Made by a program: the position numbers and the translations under genes. Shown here one piece after another: positions 36,314-45,061 of a stretch of 57,588 nt of DNA (positions are counted from its first letter, which is position 1; each line of letters opens with the position of its first letter). Source of the DNA: Rhodospirillaceae bacterium (GTDB taxonomy: Bacteria > Pseudomonadota > Alphaproteobacteria > Thalassobaculales > Thalassobaculaceae); NCBI GenBank assembly GCA_002722775.1, contig PBMU01000020.1, forward strand, positions 1 through 57,588, given 5' to 3'. A model generated the notes under the pieces. That model made no database searches, was not told the origin of the DNA, and saw only the letters and a list, made by a program, of their open reading frames with translations.

Positions 36314-37123
36314 ATGTTCGATGATCCTACATTATACGCCGCTATATCGCTCGCCTGGAAGATTCTGGCGGCGGCGGGTATTATCATCGTGACGGGCCGT
36401 ATAGCGCGCCATGCAGGGCCGGTACTGACCGGCGTTCTTATTGCGATTCCGATTAATGCCGGACCCGGACTGTTCTTCATCGCGCTCGTCCTCGACCGCC
36501 AGTTTGTGGTTGATGGCGTGGTCTACAGCATGGCCGGTGCCGGGGCGGTACTTGTTTATCTTACGCTTTTAGTACAGGTGACCCGTTGGCGGAACTTTTA
36601 CATGGCGCTAGTGATTGGCCTCGTTGGTTGGACTGCCGCGGCCTGGTTCATCTCTAATCGTGATCTCGATGTGTTGGACGCAGTGGGTTTCGTCTTCATA
36701 GGCGCAGTTTTTGCGGTGGTGTTTCAAAGAAAGGCGACCAGTGCCTTAGCCGAGGTGGCAATACCTGCCGGGTGGCGCTATTTGATAGTACGAGGACTAA
36801 TAGCAGGTTCGCTCGTTGCCGCGATCGCGACCGCCGCGCCGATGATTGGCGCAGAAGCTGCCGGCTTGTTAATCAGCTTTCCAACTTTGCTCTTGACCAC
36901 CGGTTGGATGCTGAATGGCTACTACGGGCTCGATTTCGTCGCCCGGACCTACGGGGCCGCCCGAAAGGGGTTGGCACTCTACGTGGCATTCTGCCTTATA
37001 GCGCTCCAGTTTCTTGAGTTTATGACGCCGCCGCTCGCGATCCTCACTGCCTTCTTTGCAGTCTCCGTCCTGGGTGGGGGCTTCGCGGCGATTTTTCTAC
37101 AACTGCGCCCCCGCAGTCTTTGA
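36314..37123 (+). CDS. membrane protein of unknown function
   Basis: 269 residues that are nearly all hydrophobic, with about eight membrane segments separated by short loops (such as RKATSALAEVAIPAGWR). The two halves look loosely similar, as in small permease-like proteins of the GlpM type, but I am not sure of that. It lacks signal peptide and catalytic motifs. No ribosome-binding site is visible before the ATG. It follows the alpha/beta hydrolase and precedes the DUF1445 gene, so it may be a transporter for the substrate handled by this block. Confidence 0.7.
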   Translation: MFDDPTLYAAISLAWKILAAAGIIIVTGRIARHAGPVLTGVLIAIPINAGPGLFFIALVLDRQFVVDGVVYSMAGAGAVLVYLTLLVQVTRWRNFYMALVIGLVGWTAAAWFISNRDLDVLDAVGFVFIGAVFAVVFQRKATSALAEVAIPAGWRYLIVRGLIAGSLVAAIATAAPMIGAEAAGLLISFPTLLLTTGWMLNGYYGLDFVARTYGAARKGLALYVAFCLIALQFLEFMTPPLAILTAFFAVSVLGGGFAAIFLQLRPRSL

Positions 37124-37187
37124 CCGTTACGAGCGTTCATGATCATATAAACTGGCGGATCCTTGGACGACACTCTGGGAGGCATTA

Positions 37188-38012
37188 ATGGCCATAGAAC
37201 AGCTCGACTCATCGACGGAAAACCCCTTTGCCTTTGATATCGCGACAGCCAGTCCGGCAAGGCTGCGTGGCATCTTCCGTTCTGGCGCTTATCGTGGGAC
37301 CACTGCGAACATGGCGAATGGCTTTACTCAGGGCAATTTGGCAATCATTCCGGAGTGCCATGCACTGGCCTTCGCCAGGTTCTGCCAGCGCAATCCAAAG
37401 CCGTGCCCGATCGTCGGCATTTCCGACACCGGTGACCCGACGTTGCGCACGCTCGGTGAAGACATTGATATCCGCACTGACGTACCAAGCTATAACATTT
37501 ACCGTGACGGAAAGTTCACTGAGTCCGTGGTCGAGATCACCGATTTCTGGCGTGAGGACTCGGTTGCTTTCATACTCGGTTGCTCGTTCTCCTTTGAGGA
37601 GGCCTTGATGCAGGCTCGAGTTCCTATGCGGCACATGGAAATTGACCGTGTGGTGCCGATGTATAAGACCTCGATAGAACTCCAGCCAGCGGGGCCGTTC
37701 CGGGGAACCATGGTTGTCTCGATGAGACCTATGTCGATGGAGGACGCGATCCGGGCCTCGGCAGTTACCGCGCGCTACCCGCATACCCACGGAATGCCCG
37801 TGCATATTGGTGACCCAGCGACCATAGGCATCACGGATCTTGACGATCCGGATTGGGGTGAGCCTACGGAGTTTCGCGACGGGGAGATCCCGGTGTTTTG
37901 GGCGTGTGGCGTCACACCGCAGAACGTTGTTCATGCGGCTGGTATTCCGGTAGTGGTAACCCATACGCCAGGGTCTATGCTAATTACTGATATTCCGAGC
38001 GCGATAAGCTAG
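37188..38012 (+). CDS. putative hydro-lyase, DUF1445 / D-glutamate cyclase family
   Basis: 274 residues, with GGAGG before the ATG. Family segments recognised are GIFRSGAYRGTTANM near the N terminus, GCSFSFEEALMQARVP and PVFWACGVTPQNVV near the C terminus, where the catalytic cysteine and histidine are expected. The mammalian homologue DGLUCY converts D-glutamate to 5-oxo-D-proline. Bacterial members are annotated as hydro-lyases and mostly uncharacterised. Its place between an amidase, GGT-like enzyme and acyl-CoA synthetase suggests gamma-glutamyl or 5-oxoproline metabolism, which is inference. Confidence 0.88.
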   Translation: MAIEQLDSSTENPFAFDIATASPARLRGIFRSGAYRGTTANMANGFTQGNLAIIPECHALAFARFCQRNPKPCPIVGISDTGDPTLRTLGEDIDIRTDVPSYNIYRDGKFTESVVEITDFWREDSVAFILGCSFSFEEALMQARVPMRHMEIDRVVPMYKTSIELQPAGPFRGTMVVSMRPMSMEDAIRASAVTARYPHTHGMPVHIGDPATIGITDLDDPDWGEPTEFRDGEIPVFWACGVTPQNVVHAAGIPVVVTHTPGSMLITDIPSAIS

Positions 38013-38585
38013 AGGCTCGCTAGTCCATACTGGTCGTTCCGGCGACTCTCGCTAACCCTTGCGAACGTCTCCACAATGGCAGCTGTCTCGGTACTTTGGC
38101 ATTATTGTCCTCCAGGATGTTTGCTCAGAGTCTGATTTTACGGACCGCGTTCTGCAGAGTTTATGTAATCACGCTGGACTGAGTCTTGAGGCCGCTGTTT
38201 TCTTTTAGCAAGCAACGTCACTATTTCCGAAAAGCTTCGCCCATTCGGCGTAGAAGAAGTGGTGACAAGAGCCGGGTCCCGTCCACCGGTGCAATCTTTA
38301 GGAAATCCAATTGTCGGTTCTCGCCACCGACAATGTCGATGGTCTCCGTTCGCGCCTTTAAACCTTTTTAGCGACTAACATGCGCAAAATACCAGGCATT
38401 CCCGCCGATCAATAGATTGAATTCCGGGATGTATCCTTTAGCCTTTTCTTTGCTAGGTGAGCGTCAAATATCTGCGGCACGTTACAGAACAAAAATGAAG
38501 GACCGGTCGGCTACTGCATTGCTGCGATGGCGAGGGCGTCTTATCCTGTTATTGAAACCAGTCCGAAAGCCGCCGGGAGCCCTTC
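38013..38585. other. 573-bp intergenic region between the hydro-lyase and the GGT-like gene
   Basis: No intact gene was recognised. A minus-strand stretch may be a GST fragment (separate entry). The two plus-strand ORFs in the track (38186-38371 and 38417-38698) have no family likeness and are probably noise. The region should hold the promoter of the GGT-like gene. Confidence 0.45.
38225..38371 (-). pseudogene. possible fragment of a glutathione S-transferase N-terminal domain
   Basis: On the minus strand an open stretch reads IDIVGGENRQLDFLKIAPVD and ends in two stops. This resembles the second strand and helix of GSTs, where GENRQ-x-x-FL-x-x-NP leads to the cis-Pro. The rest of the GST cannot be found. 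It is short, so chance similarity is possible. It is listed because the window holds other broken genes. Confidence 0.3.
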
Positions 38586-40175
38586 ATGTCCTTGACCCAT
38601 TCACCCGTCCGCGCGGTTGGCGGCATGGCAGCGTCCGCTCACCCCCTTGCTTCGGCAGCGGGCGCAGAAATGTTGCGAAATGGCGGCAATGCCTTTGATG
38701 CTGTAATTGCGATTACTGCGACTCTGAATGTGGTCGAACCATTCATGTCAGGTCTTGCGGGACAAGGTGGTGCCACCGTCTGGTCGGCCGCTGATCAACG
38801 GATGCGCTGTCTTGATTTCATTACCCCAGTGCCCAAACTATTCGATTCCGCGGGACTAGAGCGCGAGGCGGTTAACACGGGCCCTATGGCGAGCGGAGCT
38901 CCGGGGAATCTCGCCGGTTGGTGCACAATGCTCGATACCTATGGGACGATGTCGTTGGCCGAGGTGCTCGCCCCTGCGATTCGACATGCACGTGACGGCT
39001 TCCCCGTTTCCGCCTTGTATGCCGCGATGGCGACCGACACCAAAAAGCGCGCTGTGACGCCAGAATGGGCAAAAGTCTACCTTCCAGTTGACGGTGAATG
39101 CACATCCGGTTGGATCCTGCTCCAGCCGAGACTTGCCGACACTCTGGAGGCGATAGCATCCGAGGGGGCGAGACACTTGCATGGTGGGGCCCTTGGCCAG
39201 GCGATGGTGGATCATATCGCTGAGCTGGGCGGGTGTCTTTCTATGGAGGACCTGGAGGCGGTCAAACCCGCATGGCAAGTGCCTTTTGCGGCCGGATATA
39301 GGGACTTGCTGGTGTACACCACTCCACCGCCCGCGGAGTCCTTTCAGTTCCCGTTGACGTTGCGGATTCTTGACGGATTCGATCTGGGAGAAATGGATCA
39401 CGTCGGTGTTGATCATCTGGATACCGTGTTACGCGCCATCCGGGTTGCTGCAGAGAAGCGGATCAACAACAACAATCGCCCCGTCGTTGATATCGAAGCA
39501 TTGCTTGCTGAAGAAAACGTCGAGCCGATGCGCCGTCGCGTGCGCGATCCGGAACCGATTACCGCACGAACCGAGCAGTTTGGCGATCCGCTGCCTCCAC
39601 ATGTCGCCGAAGGACGTTCGCACACCACATCGGTCTCGGTCGCCGACAAACACGGCAATATGGTTTGCCTTACCCAGAGCCACGGTTCACCCTGGGGGTC
39701 GACCGTGGTTATTCCGGATACCGGGGTCTGTATGAACAACTTCCTTAACTGGGGTGATTTGAACCCAGCCTCACCGAACCGGCTGTTGGGCGGCAAGCGG
39801 TGGGCAATGTGTTTGACACCCTCAATTTCGACGCGGAATGGGCAGCCGGTTCTTGCACTTGGTACGCCTGGAAGCTACGGGATAATGCAGACCCAGACTC
39901 AAGCTATGGTCCACTATTTGGATTTTGGCTTGAACCTGCGCCAGGCAATTGAGGCTCCTAGGGCGCGTCTATTCGATGGACGCCGTGTCGTGCTGGAAGA
40001 ACGGGTCGCCTCTTCCGTCGTGGAGGCACTCCGCGGACGCGGTCATGAGATTGAACCCGGCGGGCCCTACACTATGCAGTGTGGCGGCATGCAAGCCGTC
40101 TCGCGCGACCCCGCGACCGGGGCGTTGGCCGGGACTGCTGATCCGCGGCGGGATGGGGTCGCTGTCGGCGTCTGA
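38586..40175 (+). CDS. gamma-glutamyltransferase family protein
   Basis: 529 residues, with GGGAG before the ATG. It is a single-chain Ntn-hydrolase precursor. The N-terminal part has AVGGMAASAHPLASAAGAEMLRNGGNAFDA, and the self-processing site is HTTSVSVADKHGNMV with T347 as the expected nucleophile. The C-terminal small subunit carries GSPWGSTVV. No signal peptide is visible, so it is probably cytoplasmic, unlike the periplasmic GGT of E. coli. It should cleave or transfer gamma-glutamyl groups. The acyl-CoA synthetase starts a few bases after the stop, so the two form an operon. Confidence 0.92.
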   Translation: MSLTHSPVRAVGGMAASAHPLASAAGAEMLRNGGNAFDAVIAITATLNVVEPFMSGLAGQGGATVWSAADQRMRCLDFITPVPKLFDSAGLEREAVNTGPMASGAPGNLAGWCTMLDTYGTMSLAEVLAPAIRHARDGFPVSALYAAMATDTKKRAVTPEWAKVYLPVDGECTSGWILLQPRLADTLEAIASEGARHLHGGALGQAMVDHIAELGGCLSMEDLEAVKPAWQVPFAAGYRDLLVYTTPPPAESFQFPLTLRILDGFDLGEMDHVGVDHLDTVLRAIRVAAEKRINNNNRPVVDIEALLAEENVEPMRRRVRDPEPITARTEQFGDPLPPHVAEGRSHTTSVSVADKHGNMVCLTQSHGSPWGSTVVIPDTGVCMNNFLNWGDLNPASPNRLLGGKRWAMCLTPSISTRNGQPVLALGTPGSYGIMQTQTQAMVHYLDFGLNLRQAIEAPRARLFDGRRVVLEERVASSVVEALRGRGHEIEPGGPYTMQCGGMQAVSRDPATGALAGTADPRRDGVAVGV

Positions 40176-40187
40176 GAGGTGACTGTG

Positions 40188-41810
40188 ATGAGCCTCATTC
40201 CGGAACGAGAGAGTTACGAGGCCTGCTACCGGGATTTTCGTTGGTCGATCCCCGATCGTTTAAACATCGCAAATATCACCTGCGATCGGCAAGCCGCGTG
40301 GCGCCCAGACCAGGTTGGCCTGATCGTTGAGGACGAAATGGGAACCGTTACGCGGTATCGATATCGGGAGATCCGCCAACTCGCGAACCGGCTCGCCAAT
40401 GCATACGCGGCGCTTGGGATCTCTTCAGGTGATCGAATAGCAGTTGTGCTAAGCCAGGGAGTGGAATGCTTGGTCGCCCATCTTGCTGCCTACAAGCTAG
40501 GAGCGATCTCGGTCCCACTTTCCCCACTGTTTGGCCCGGAGGGTTTGTCCCACCGTCTCGTCGATTCGGCCACCAGCCTGGTGGTGACGGACGCTGAGGG
40601 AGCGGCTGCTATTGCGGCCGTGGTCGATGATATTGGGACTTTGCGCGCAATCCTGTCGACTGGGGGTAATGGGCCGGGCGGTGAACTAGATCTCATGGAA
40701 ACACTTTTGAAAGGATCTGATCATTTTGATACCGCAGATACTGCGGCTACGGATCCTGCTGTTTTGATTTATACGTCCGGTACAACTGGCCTACCGAGGG
40801 GGGTATTGCACGCGCATCAGGTCTTACTTGGTCACTTGCCGGGGATGGAATTCTGTCTTGGTTATTTTCCAAAACCCGGCGATTTGTACTGGAGTCCCGC
40901 CGACTGGTCCTGGGTGGCCGGCTTGTTAGACGTGATCCTGCCCGGCTTTTATCACGGTGTTCCAGTGTTAGCGCGCCGTTTTGCGAAGTTCGAAGCAGAG
41001 GCGGCGTTCGACCTGATGGCGCGCCACGGTGTGCGCAATTCTCTTATCACGCCGACAGCGCTTAAGCTGATGCGCCAATCTAGAAGTGAACCAGCGCGGG
41101 GCGTTGTGCTCCGAAGTCTCTGCACCGGGGGCGAGCCGATGGGCACTGAACTGCTGGAGTGGGGTCGATCGGTTTTCGGGCTTTCGATTAATGAGATTTA
41201 CGGTCAAACCGAGGCCAATGTGGTGGTTACCAGCAATGCAGAGGTGATGTCTCCAAGGGCCGGTGCGATCGGCAAAGCTTCACCCGGTCATGTGGTTGAG
41301 ATCGTCGGAGATAACGGACAGGTAGTTGGCCCTGGCGAACAGGGTCAGATCGCGGTTCGCCGCCCGAACCCCGTTATGTTCCTGGAATATTGGCATAGCC
41401 CTAAGGCTACGGCCGAGAAGTTCATCGGTAATTGGTGTCTGACCGGCGACCTTGGCGTGAAGGACCAAGACGGTTACATCGCGTTCCGTGGTCGGGTGGA
41501 CGATGTGATCAATACAAGCGGTTATCGTATCGGACCGGTGGAAATCGAAACTTGCCTGATGCGTCATCCGGACGTGGCGCTTGTGGGGGTCGTGGGGAAA
41601 CCGGATGCAAGTCGCGGCGAGATTATAAAGGCCTTCGTAGTGACTTCTGAGGGTGTCGAAGGATCAGATTCTCTCGCGCACAGCTTACAATCTTTCGTAC
41701 GAAGGCGCCTGGCTGCGTATCAATATCCGCGTGAAATCGCTTTCCTGGATGAAATGCCGGTTACGGTCAGCGGCAAGATCCGTCGAGAGGACTTGCGGGC
41801 TTTGGGTTAG
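40188..41810 (+). CDS. AMP-dependent acyl-CoA synthetase
   Basis: 540 residues from the ATG at 40188. Two GTG codons just upstream are alternatives. The adenylation motifs are present in order: IYTSGTTGLPRG, GGEPMGTELL, NEIYGQTE, CLTGDLGVKDQDGYIAFRGR, SGYRIGPVEIE and a C-terminal SGKIRRED with the catalytic lysine. It activates a carboxylic acid, probably medium-chain or aromatic, to an acyl-CoA. It follows the GGT-like gene, and their common substrate is unknown. The stop is 23 bases from the convergent lactonase-like gene. Confidence 0.93.
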   Translation: MSLIPERESYEACYRDFRWSIPDRLNIANITCDRQAAWRPDQVGLIVEDEMGTVTRYRYREIRQLANRLANAYAALGISSGDRIAVVLSQGVECLVAHLAAYKLGAISVPLSPLFGPEGLSHRLVDSATSLVVTDAEGAAAIAAVVDDIGTLRAILSTGGNGPGGELDLMETLLKGSDHFDTADTAATDPAVLIYTSGTTGLPRGVLHAHQVLLGHLPGMEFCLGYFPKPGDLYWSPADWSWVAGLLDVILPGFYHGVPVLARRFAKFEAEAAFDLMARHGVRNSLITPTALKLMRQSRSEPARGVVLRSLCTGGEPMGTELLEWGRSVFGLSINEIYGQTEANVVVTSNAEVMSPRAGAIGKASPGHVVEIVGDNGQVVGPGEQGQIAVRRPNPVMFLEYWHSPKATAEKFIGNWCLTGDLGVKDQDGYIAFRGRVDDVINTSGYRIGPVEIETCLMRHPDVALVGVVGKPDASRGEIIKAFVVTSEGVEGSDSLAHSLQSFVRRRLAAYQYPREIAFLDEMPVTVSGKIRREDLRALG

Positions 41811-41833
41811 GATGCATGCTGTACCCTCGGCGC

Positions 41834-42640
41834 TTATATTTTCGGGGGTTCACCCAAATCCAAAACCACTCCTGCAAACTCCGGCGCAAGGGCTGGGTAC
41901 CAGTCGGTGACCTTCGGGTCATGGCCCGAAATGAGTCGGTCCAAGCCACCGGCGAGTTCGTTGCAGATCCGATACCCGTCGATCATCACCTTGAGATCGT
42001 AGAAGATCGAGAAAGGCCGCTCTGTCTTAACCTCCTCATATAAGTGAACGGCGTCGGAGGCGAGTAGAATCCAACCACGCCTAGTATGAACGCGCAGTGC
42101 CATCTGCCCGCGCGAGTGTCCGCCGATCAAATGGAATTCGATGCCCGGTGCGACTGAGCATACCTTGTCTTCGTAGAAAGATAGTCGTTCCTCATAAAGT
42201 AACTCTACGAGTTTCTTAGTGTCGCGGGCATGGTAGGCGACCATGAAAGGCCCGTACGTCATATCGGGCCCGGTGATCGAATACATTTCCTCGGCATGGA
42301 TCGAAAAATGCGCGTTGGGAAAATCGTCTAGATTGCCGACGTGGTCGAAATGCGCGTGTGTCAGAAGCACATTTTTCACAGACTTGCGTTCGATCCCAAG
42401 GCGTGAAAGGACGTCCCTGGGTTCAATCAGAAAATTTCGACTTCCTTCACCGGAGAGATCCGAGTTAAATCCGGTGTCAACTACGAAAGTGCCGGCCGGT
42501 CCCTTGATGAGATAGGTAAAGAAATCCAGGCCGCGGATCATCGTGGCTGGATTGCCGCCAAGGAAGGTGGAGCCCTCCGGTCGCTCCTTCTGTTCCGCAT
42601 AGCGGATCGCGTAAACATCATGGACTGGCAGGGTGGTCAT
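41834..42640 (-). CDS. MBL fold metallo-hydrolase, AHL-lactonase-like
   Basis: 268 residues from the ATG at 42640, with AAGGAGA at a good distance. The ORF start in the track adds 31 residues unlike the family. The metal-binding motif is HAHFDH (H95, H97, D99, H100), and later His (GGHSRGQ) and Asp (ASDAVH) ligands are present. The N-terminal STFLGGNPATMIRGLDFFTYLI resembles AHL lactonases and related quorum-quenching hydrolases. It may open a lactone ring in acyl homoserine lactones or a catabolic lactone. It is convergent with the acyl-CoA synthetase gene. Confidence 0.88.
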   Translation of the reverse strand: MTTLPVHDVYAIRYAEQKERPEGSTFLGGNPATMIRGLDFFTYLIKGPAGTFVVDTGFNSDLSGEGSRNFLIEPRDVLSRLGIERKSVKNVLLTHAHFDHVGNLDDFPNAHFSIHAEEMYSITGPDMTYGPFMVAYHARDTKKLVELLYEERLSFYEDKVCSVAPGIEFHLIGGHSRGQMALRVHTRRGWILLASDAVHLYEEVKTERPFSIFYDLKVMIDGYRICNELAGGLDRLISGHDPKVTDWYPALAPEFAGVVLDLGEPPKI

Positions 42641-42818
42641 GGTGTCTGATCTCCTTTTAGTGCGGTGAGGGTCTAAGGCCGCTTGCGTGTGGAATAGCAG
42701 CGCGATATGGAACCAGTCCCGCGTTGACGTCAATCTTGGCCCGGCACGCCGCCGCTGGCCTGGCGGCCAATGATCACGAACGTGTCACCATTGGCCGTTT
42801 GATGCGGAGTTAAGGGTC

Positions 42819-44144
42819 ATGGCTCAGCGCCTATTGTATATGCTGATCGAGGAAGATGACCGGGAACTTTCGAGTCGCTCACTTTTGGCCGCGATTGCAA
42901 TTGAATGCGGCTTCAACGTGGTGTTTGTACCGCAGTGGACCGTTTGGCAAAATTGGGAAGCCATGCCTCAGGGCCTAATGTTTTTCAAGGGAAACAACAA
43001 GGCGCAAGCCGTACAAATGCGCGAGGCCAAGGCTCACGGGCATATCGTCGCGTCGATCGAGGAAGAGGCGCTCGGAATCTCGGATTGTCGCGAAGTGCTC
43101 CGCTGTTTCGACGAAAGGATTGCCCGTTACTGTGACTTGTTCCTTGCGAATGGTCTTTTTGAGGCCGATTGCATTGGTCGGGAGTTTCCTAGTGTAACCG
43201 ACCGGATAAGCGTCACCGGTAATCCGAGGACCGATCTCTTGCGGGAGGAATTTGCGGGTGACTTGCGCACCCAGGCTGACGCGATCTGCGCAGAACACGG
43301 CGAGTTCATGCTCGTAAATACCAACTTCTCGACTATCAACCCGCGTGGAGACGACGCGCTGGGAGGCTTCGATTCATGTGTCAGGGTGGGCCTGGTGAAC
43401 CAGAGGGACGATCAAGACATTCAGGATTTCTTTACCTGGTGTGCTTGGGAAAAGGTGAACGTGTCGGCTGTGGGTGAGCTGATGTCAGGACTTTGTGACC
43501 GCCTACCCTGGCCTGTTATCATTCGCCCGCACCCTACCGAAGATCTGGACGTCTGGCATGAGGTCTTTGATGATTGGCAGGGCGTGCAAATTATCCGTGA
43601 GGGGGGTCACCTCGCTTGGACGGCCGCTGCCTCTATTTTGGTTCATCCAGGATGCACGACGGGGGTCGAGGCACTTTTGCTCGGCACGCCGGCACTTAGT
43701 ATAGTCGTCGACGATAATCCCTGGCACTGGATTAATCTGTCCAATCTGGTTAATCCCATCGCTACGGATATCCCTTCTGCGATCGAGACGATCGAGGCCT
43801 TCGCGCGGGGAGATGATCGGATTTCTCCTAGGCGGAACGAGATGCTTGAAAGGTTGAGCCGGCACGTGCACTACCAGCCCAGCCGTTTATGTTCCCAGAT
43901 TGTTGCTGAGGCTCTGGATGGGCTCGACGTCAAACCGGTAGAAGCAAATGTGCTTGGCAAATTTGCCAAGGTGCGAATGGTGGATCCTACGGATGGTAAA
44001 ATCGACCCCGACCGTTTCAACCCAATCGCAGTCGCCGGTATGGTAAATGGCTTTCGCAGGAGTTTGGGGCTAGTCGGATGTGCGAAGGTGTGTGCGGCCG
44101 GCCCGGACCTGCTGCTCTGTGGGCTTTCGGAGCTCGCTACATGA
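42819..44144 (+). CDS. surface carbohydrate biosynthesis protein
   Basis: 441 residues. The N-terminal segment LLYMLIEEDDRELSSRSLLAA and the later VIIRPHPTEDLDVW, HPGCTTGVEALLLGTPAL are shared by the surface carbohydrate/CDP-glycerol glycerophosphotransferase-like group. They have a GT-B-like fold that recognises a nucleotide-linked donor. It likely acts in capsule or O-antigen assembly. A GGAGTTAAGGG sequence precedes the ATG. Its stop overlaps the ATG of the TPR gene (ATGA), so they are translationally coupled. Confidence 0.85.
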   Translation: MAQRLLYMLIEEDDRELSSRSLLAAIAIECGFNVVFVPQWTVWQNWEAMPQGLMFFKGNNKAQAVQMREAKAHGHIVASIEEEALGISDCREVLRCFDERIARYCDLFLANGLFEADCIGREFPSVTDRISVTGNPRTDLLREEFAGDLRTQADAICAEHGEFMLVNTNFSTINPRGDDALGGFDSCVRVGLVNQRDDQDIQDFFTWCAWEKVNVSAVGELMSGLCDRLPWPVIIRPHPTEDLDVWHEVFDDWQGVQIIREGGHLAWTAAASILVHPGCTTGVEALLLGTPALSIVVDDNPWHWINLSNLVNPIATDIPSAIETIEAFARGDDRISPRRNEMLERLSRHVHYQPSRLCSQIVAEALDGLDVKPVEANVLGKFAKVRMVDPTDGKIDPDRFNPIAVAGMVNGFRRSLGLVGCAKVCAAGPDLLLCGLSELAT

Positions 44145-45061
44145 ACAGGATCGATCTTGCGCCTTTGATAAAGCGGGCCAATGAACTGTTGTTTGGGCAG
44201 CGCTGGGCGGAAGCGGTTCAGGTACTCCGACGAATACTCATCGTCTGGCCAAATTGGACCGATGGGAGCCGCGAATTCACTCGCGCGATGGCCCATATGA
44301 AAGCTCCACCAGTGGTCAGTCGATTGCTTCGTCAGTCATCTTGGATGAGACCGGACGACGACCGTTTACATAAACTCGCCATGAATACTGCTTACCGTAT
44401 TCGAAATTTGAAGGATGCACGTATTGCAGCTCGAAGAATGGTTGCGCTTGATCCTAGCAATCATACAGCGTTGGGTATGATCGCGCTGATCGCCACGAAC
44501 GGCAAAGACTATTGTGATGCCGAGGCGGTGCACGAGCGAATGAAGTGCGTCTTACCCCTGACCTTCGTTGATCTCCAGGCTCACCTTTTTGGGTTGTTGA
44601 ATCGAGGGTTGCTGAGCCGCGCCGAGCCGGTAGCTCGTCGACTTTTGGTCGAACGACCGAACGGTGACACCGCGGTTAAGGCGATGGCGAGCATTCTGTC
44701 ACAACGACGATGTCATGAGGTCGCCTATAGTTGGTGTTCGCGCCTCCAAGTTCTGCGACCGGATGATCCGGAAATTCTTTGTGCGAATGCCCGGATCACC
44801 CTTGTGTGCCGGATGCTCGGAATTTCGAACCGTTTTGCCCGTCGAGCCATTGTGATCCAACCCAATATGGGAGAGGCATACATCGATCTCGCTCGGCCGT
44901 CATGGAAGCGTGAGGAGCGTGACGTTGCCGAATTGGCGCTCGCCCGCGCGGTTGTGATCGAACCAGCGTTAGCTTTGCGGAGCCGTATTCTGCGGCTAAC
45001 CGCGACCCGGTCTACCTTTGCCCGCGCGTTTCAAAGAAACAACGTCAGCACTCCGGTGTAG
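44141..45061 (+). CDS. TPR-like repeat protein
   Basis: 306 residues from the ATG at 44141. The track's earlier start lies inside the previous gene. It consists of helical pairs with repeat-like features: ARRMVALDPSNHTALGMIALIA, ARRLLVERPNGDTAVKAMA and AELALARAVVIEPALAL. No catalytic domain is visible. TPR proteins near surface-carbohydrate genes often act as assembly scaffolds. Its end overlaps the convergent FIST gene by 31 bases, so the two transcripts are complementary at their 3' ends. Confidence 0.75.
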   Translation: MNRIDLAPLIKRANELLFGQRWAEAVQVLRRILIVWPNWTDGSREFTRAMAHMKAPPVVSRLLRQSSWMRPDDDRLHKLAMNTAYRIRNLKDARIAARRMVALDPSNHTALGMIALIATNGKDYCDAEAVHERMKCVLPLTFVDLQAHLFGLLNRGLLSRAEPVARRLLVERPNGDTAVKAMASILSQRRCHEVAYSWCSRLQVLRPDDPEILCANARITLVCRMLGISNRFARRAIVIQPNMGEAYIDLARPSWKREERDVAELALARAVVIEPALALRSRILRLTATRSTFARAFQRNNVSTPV

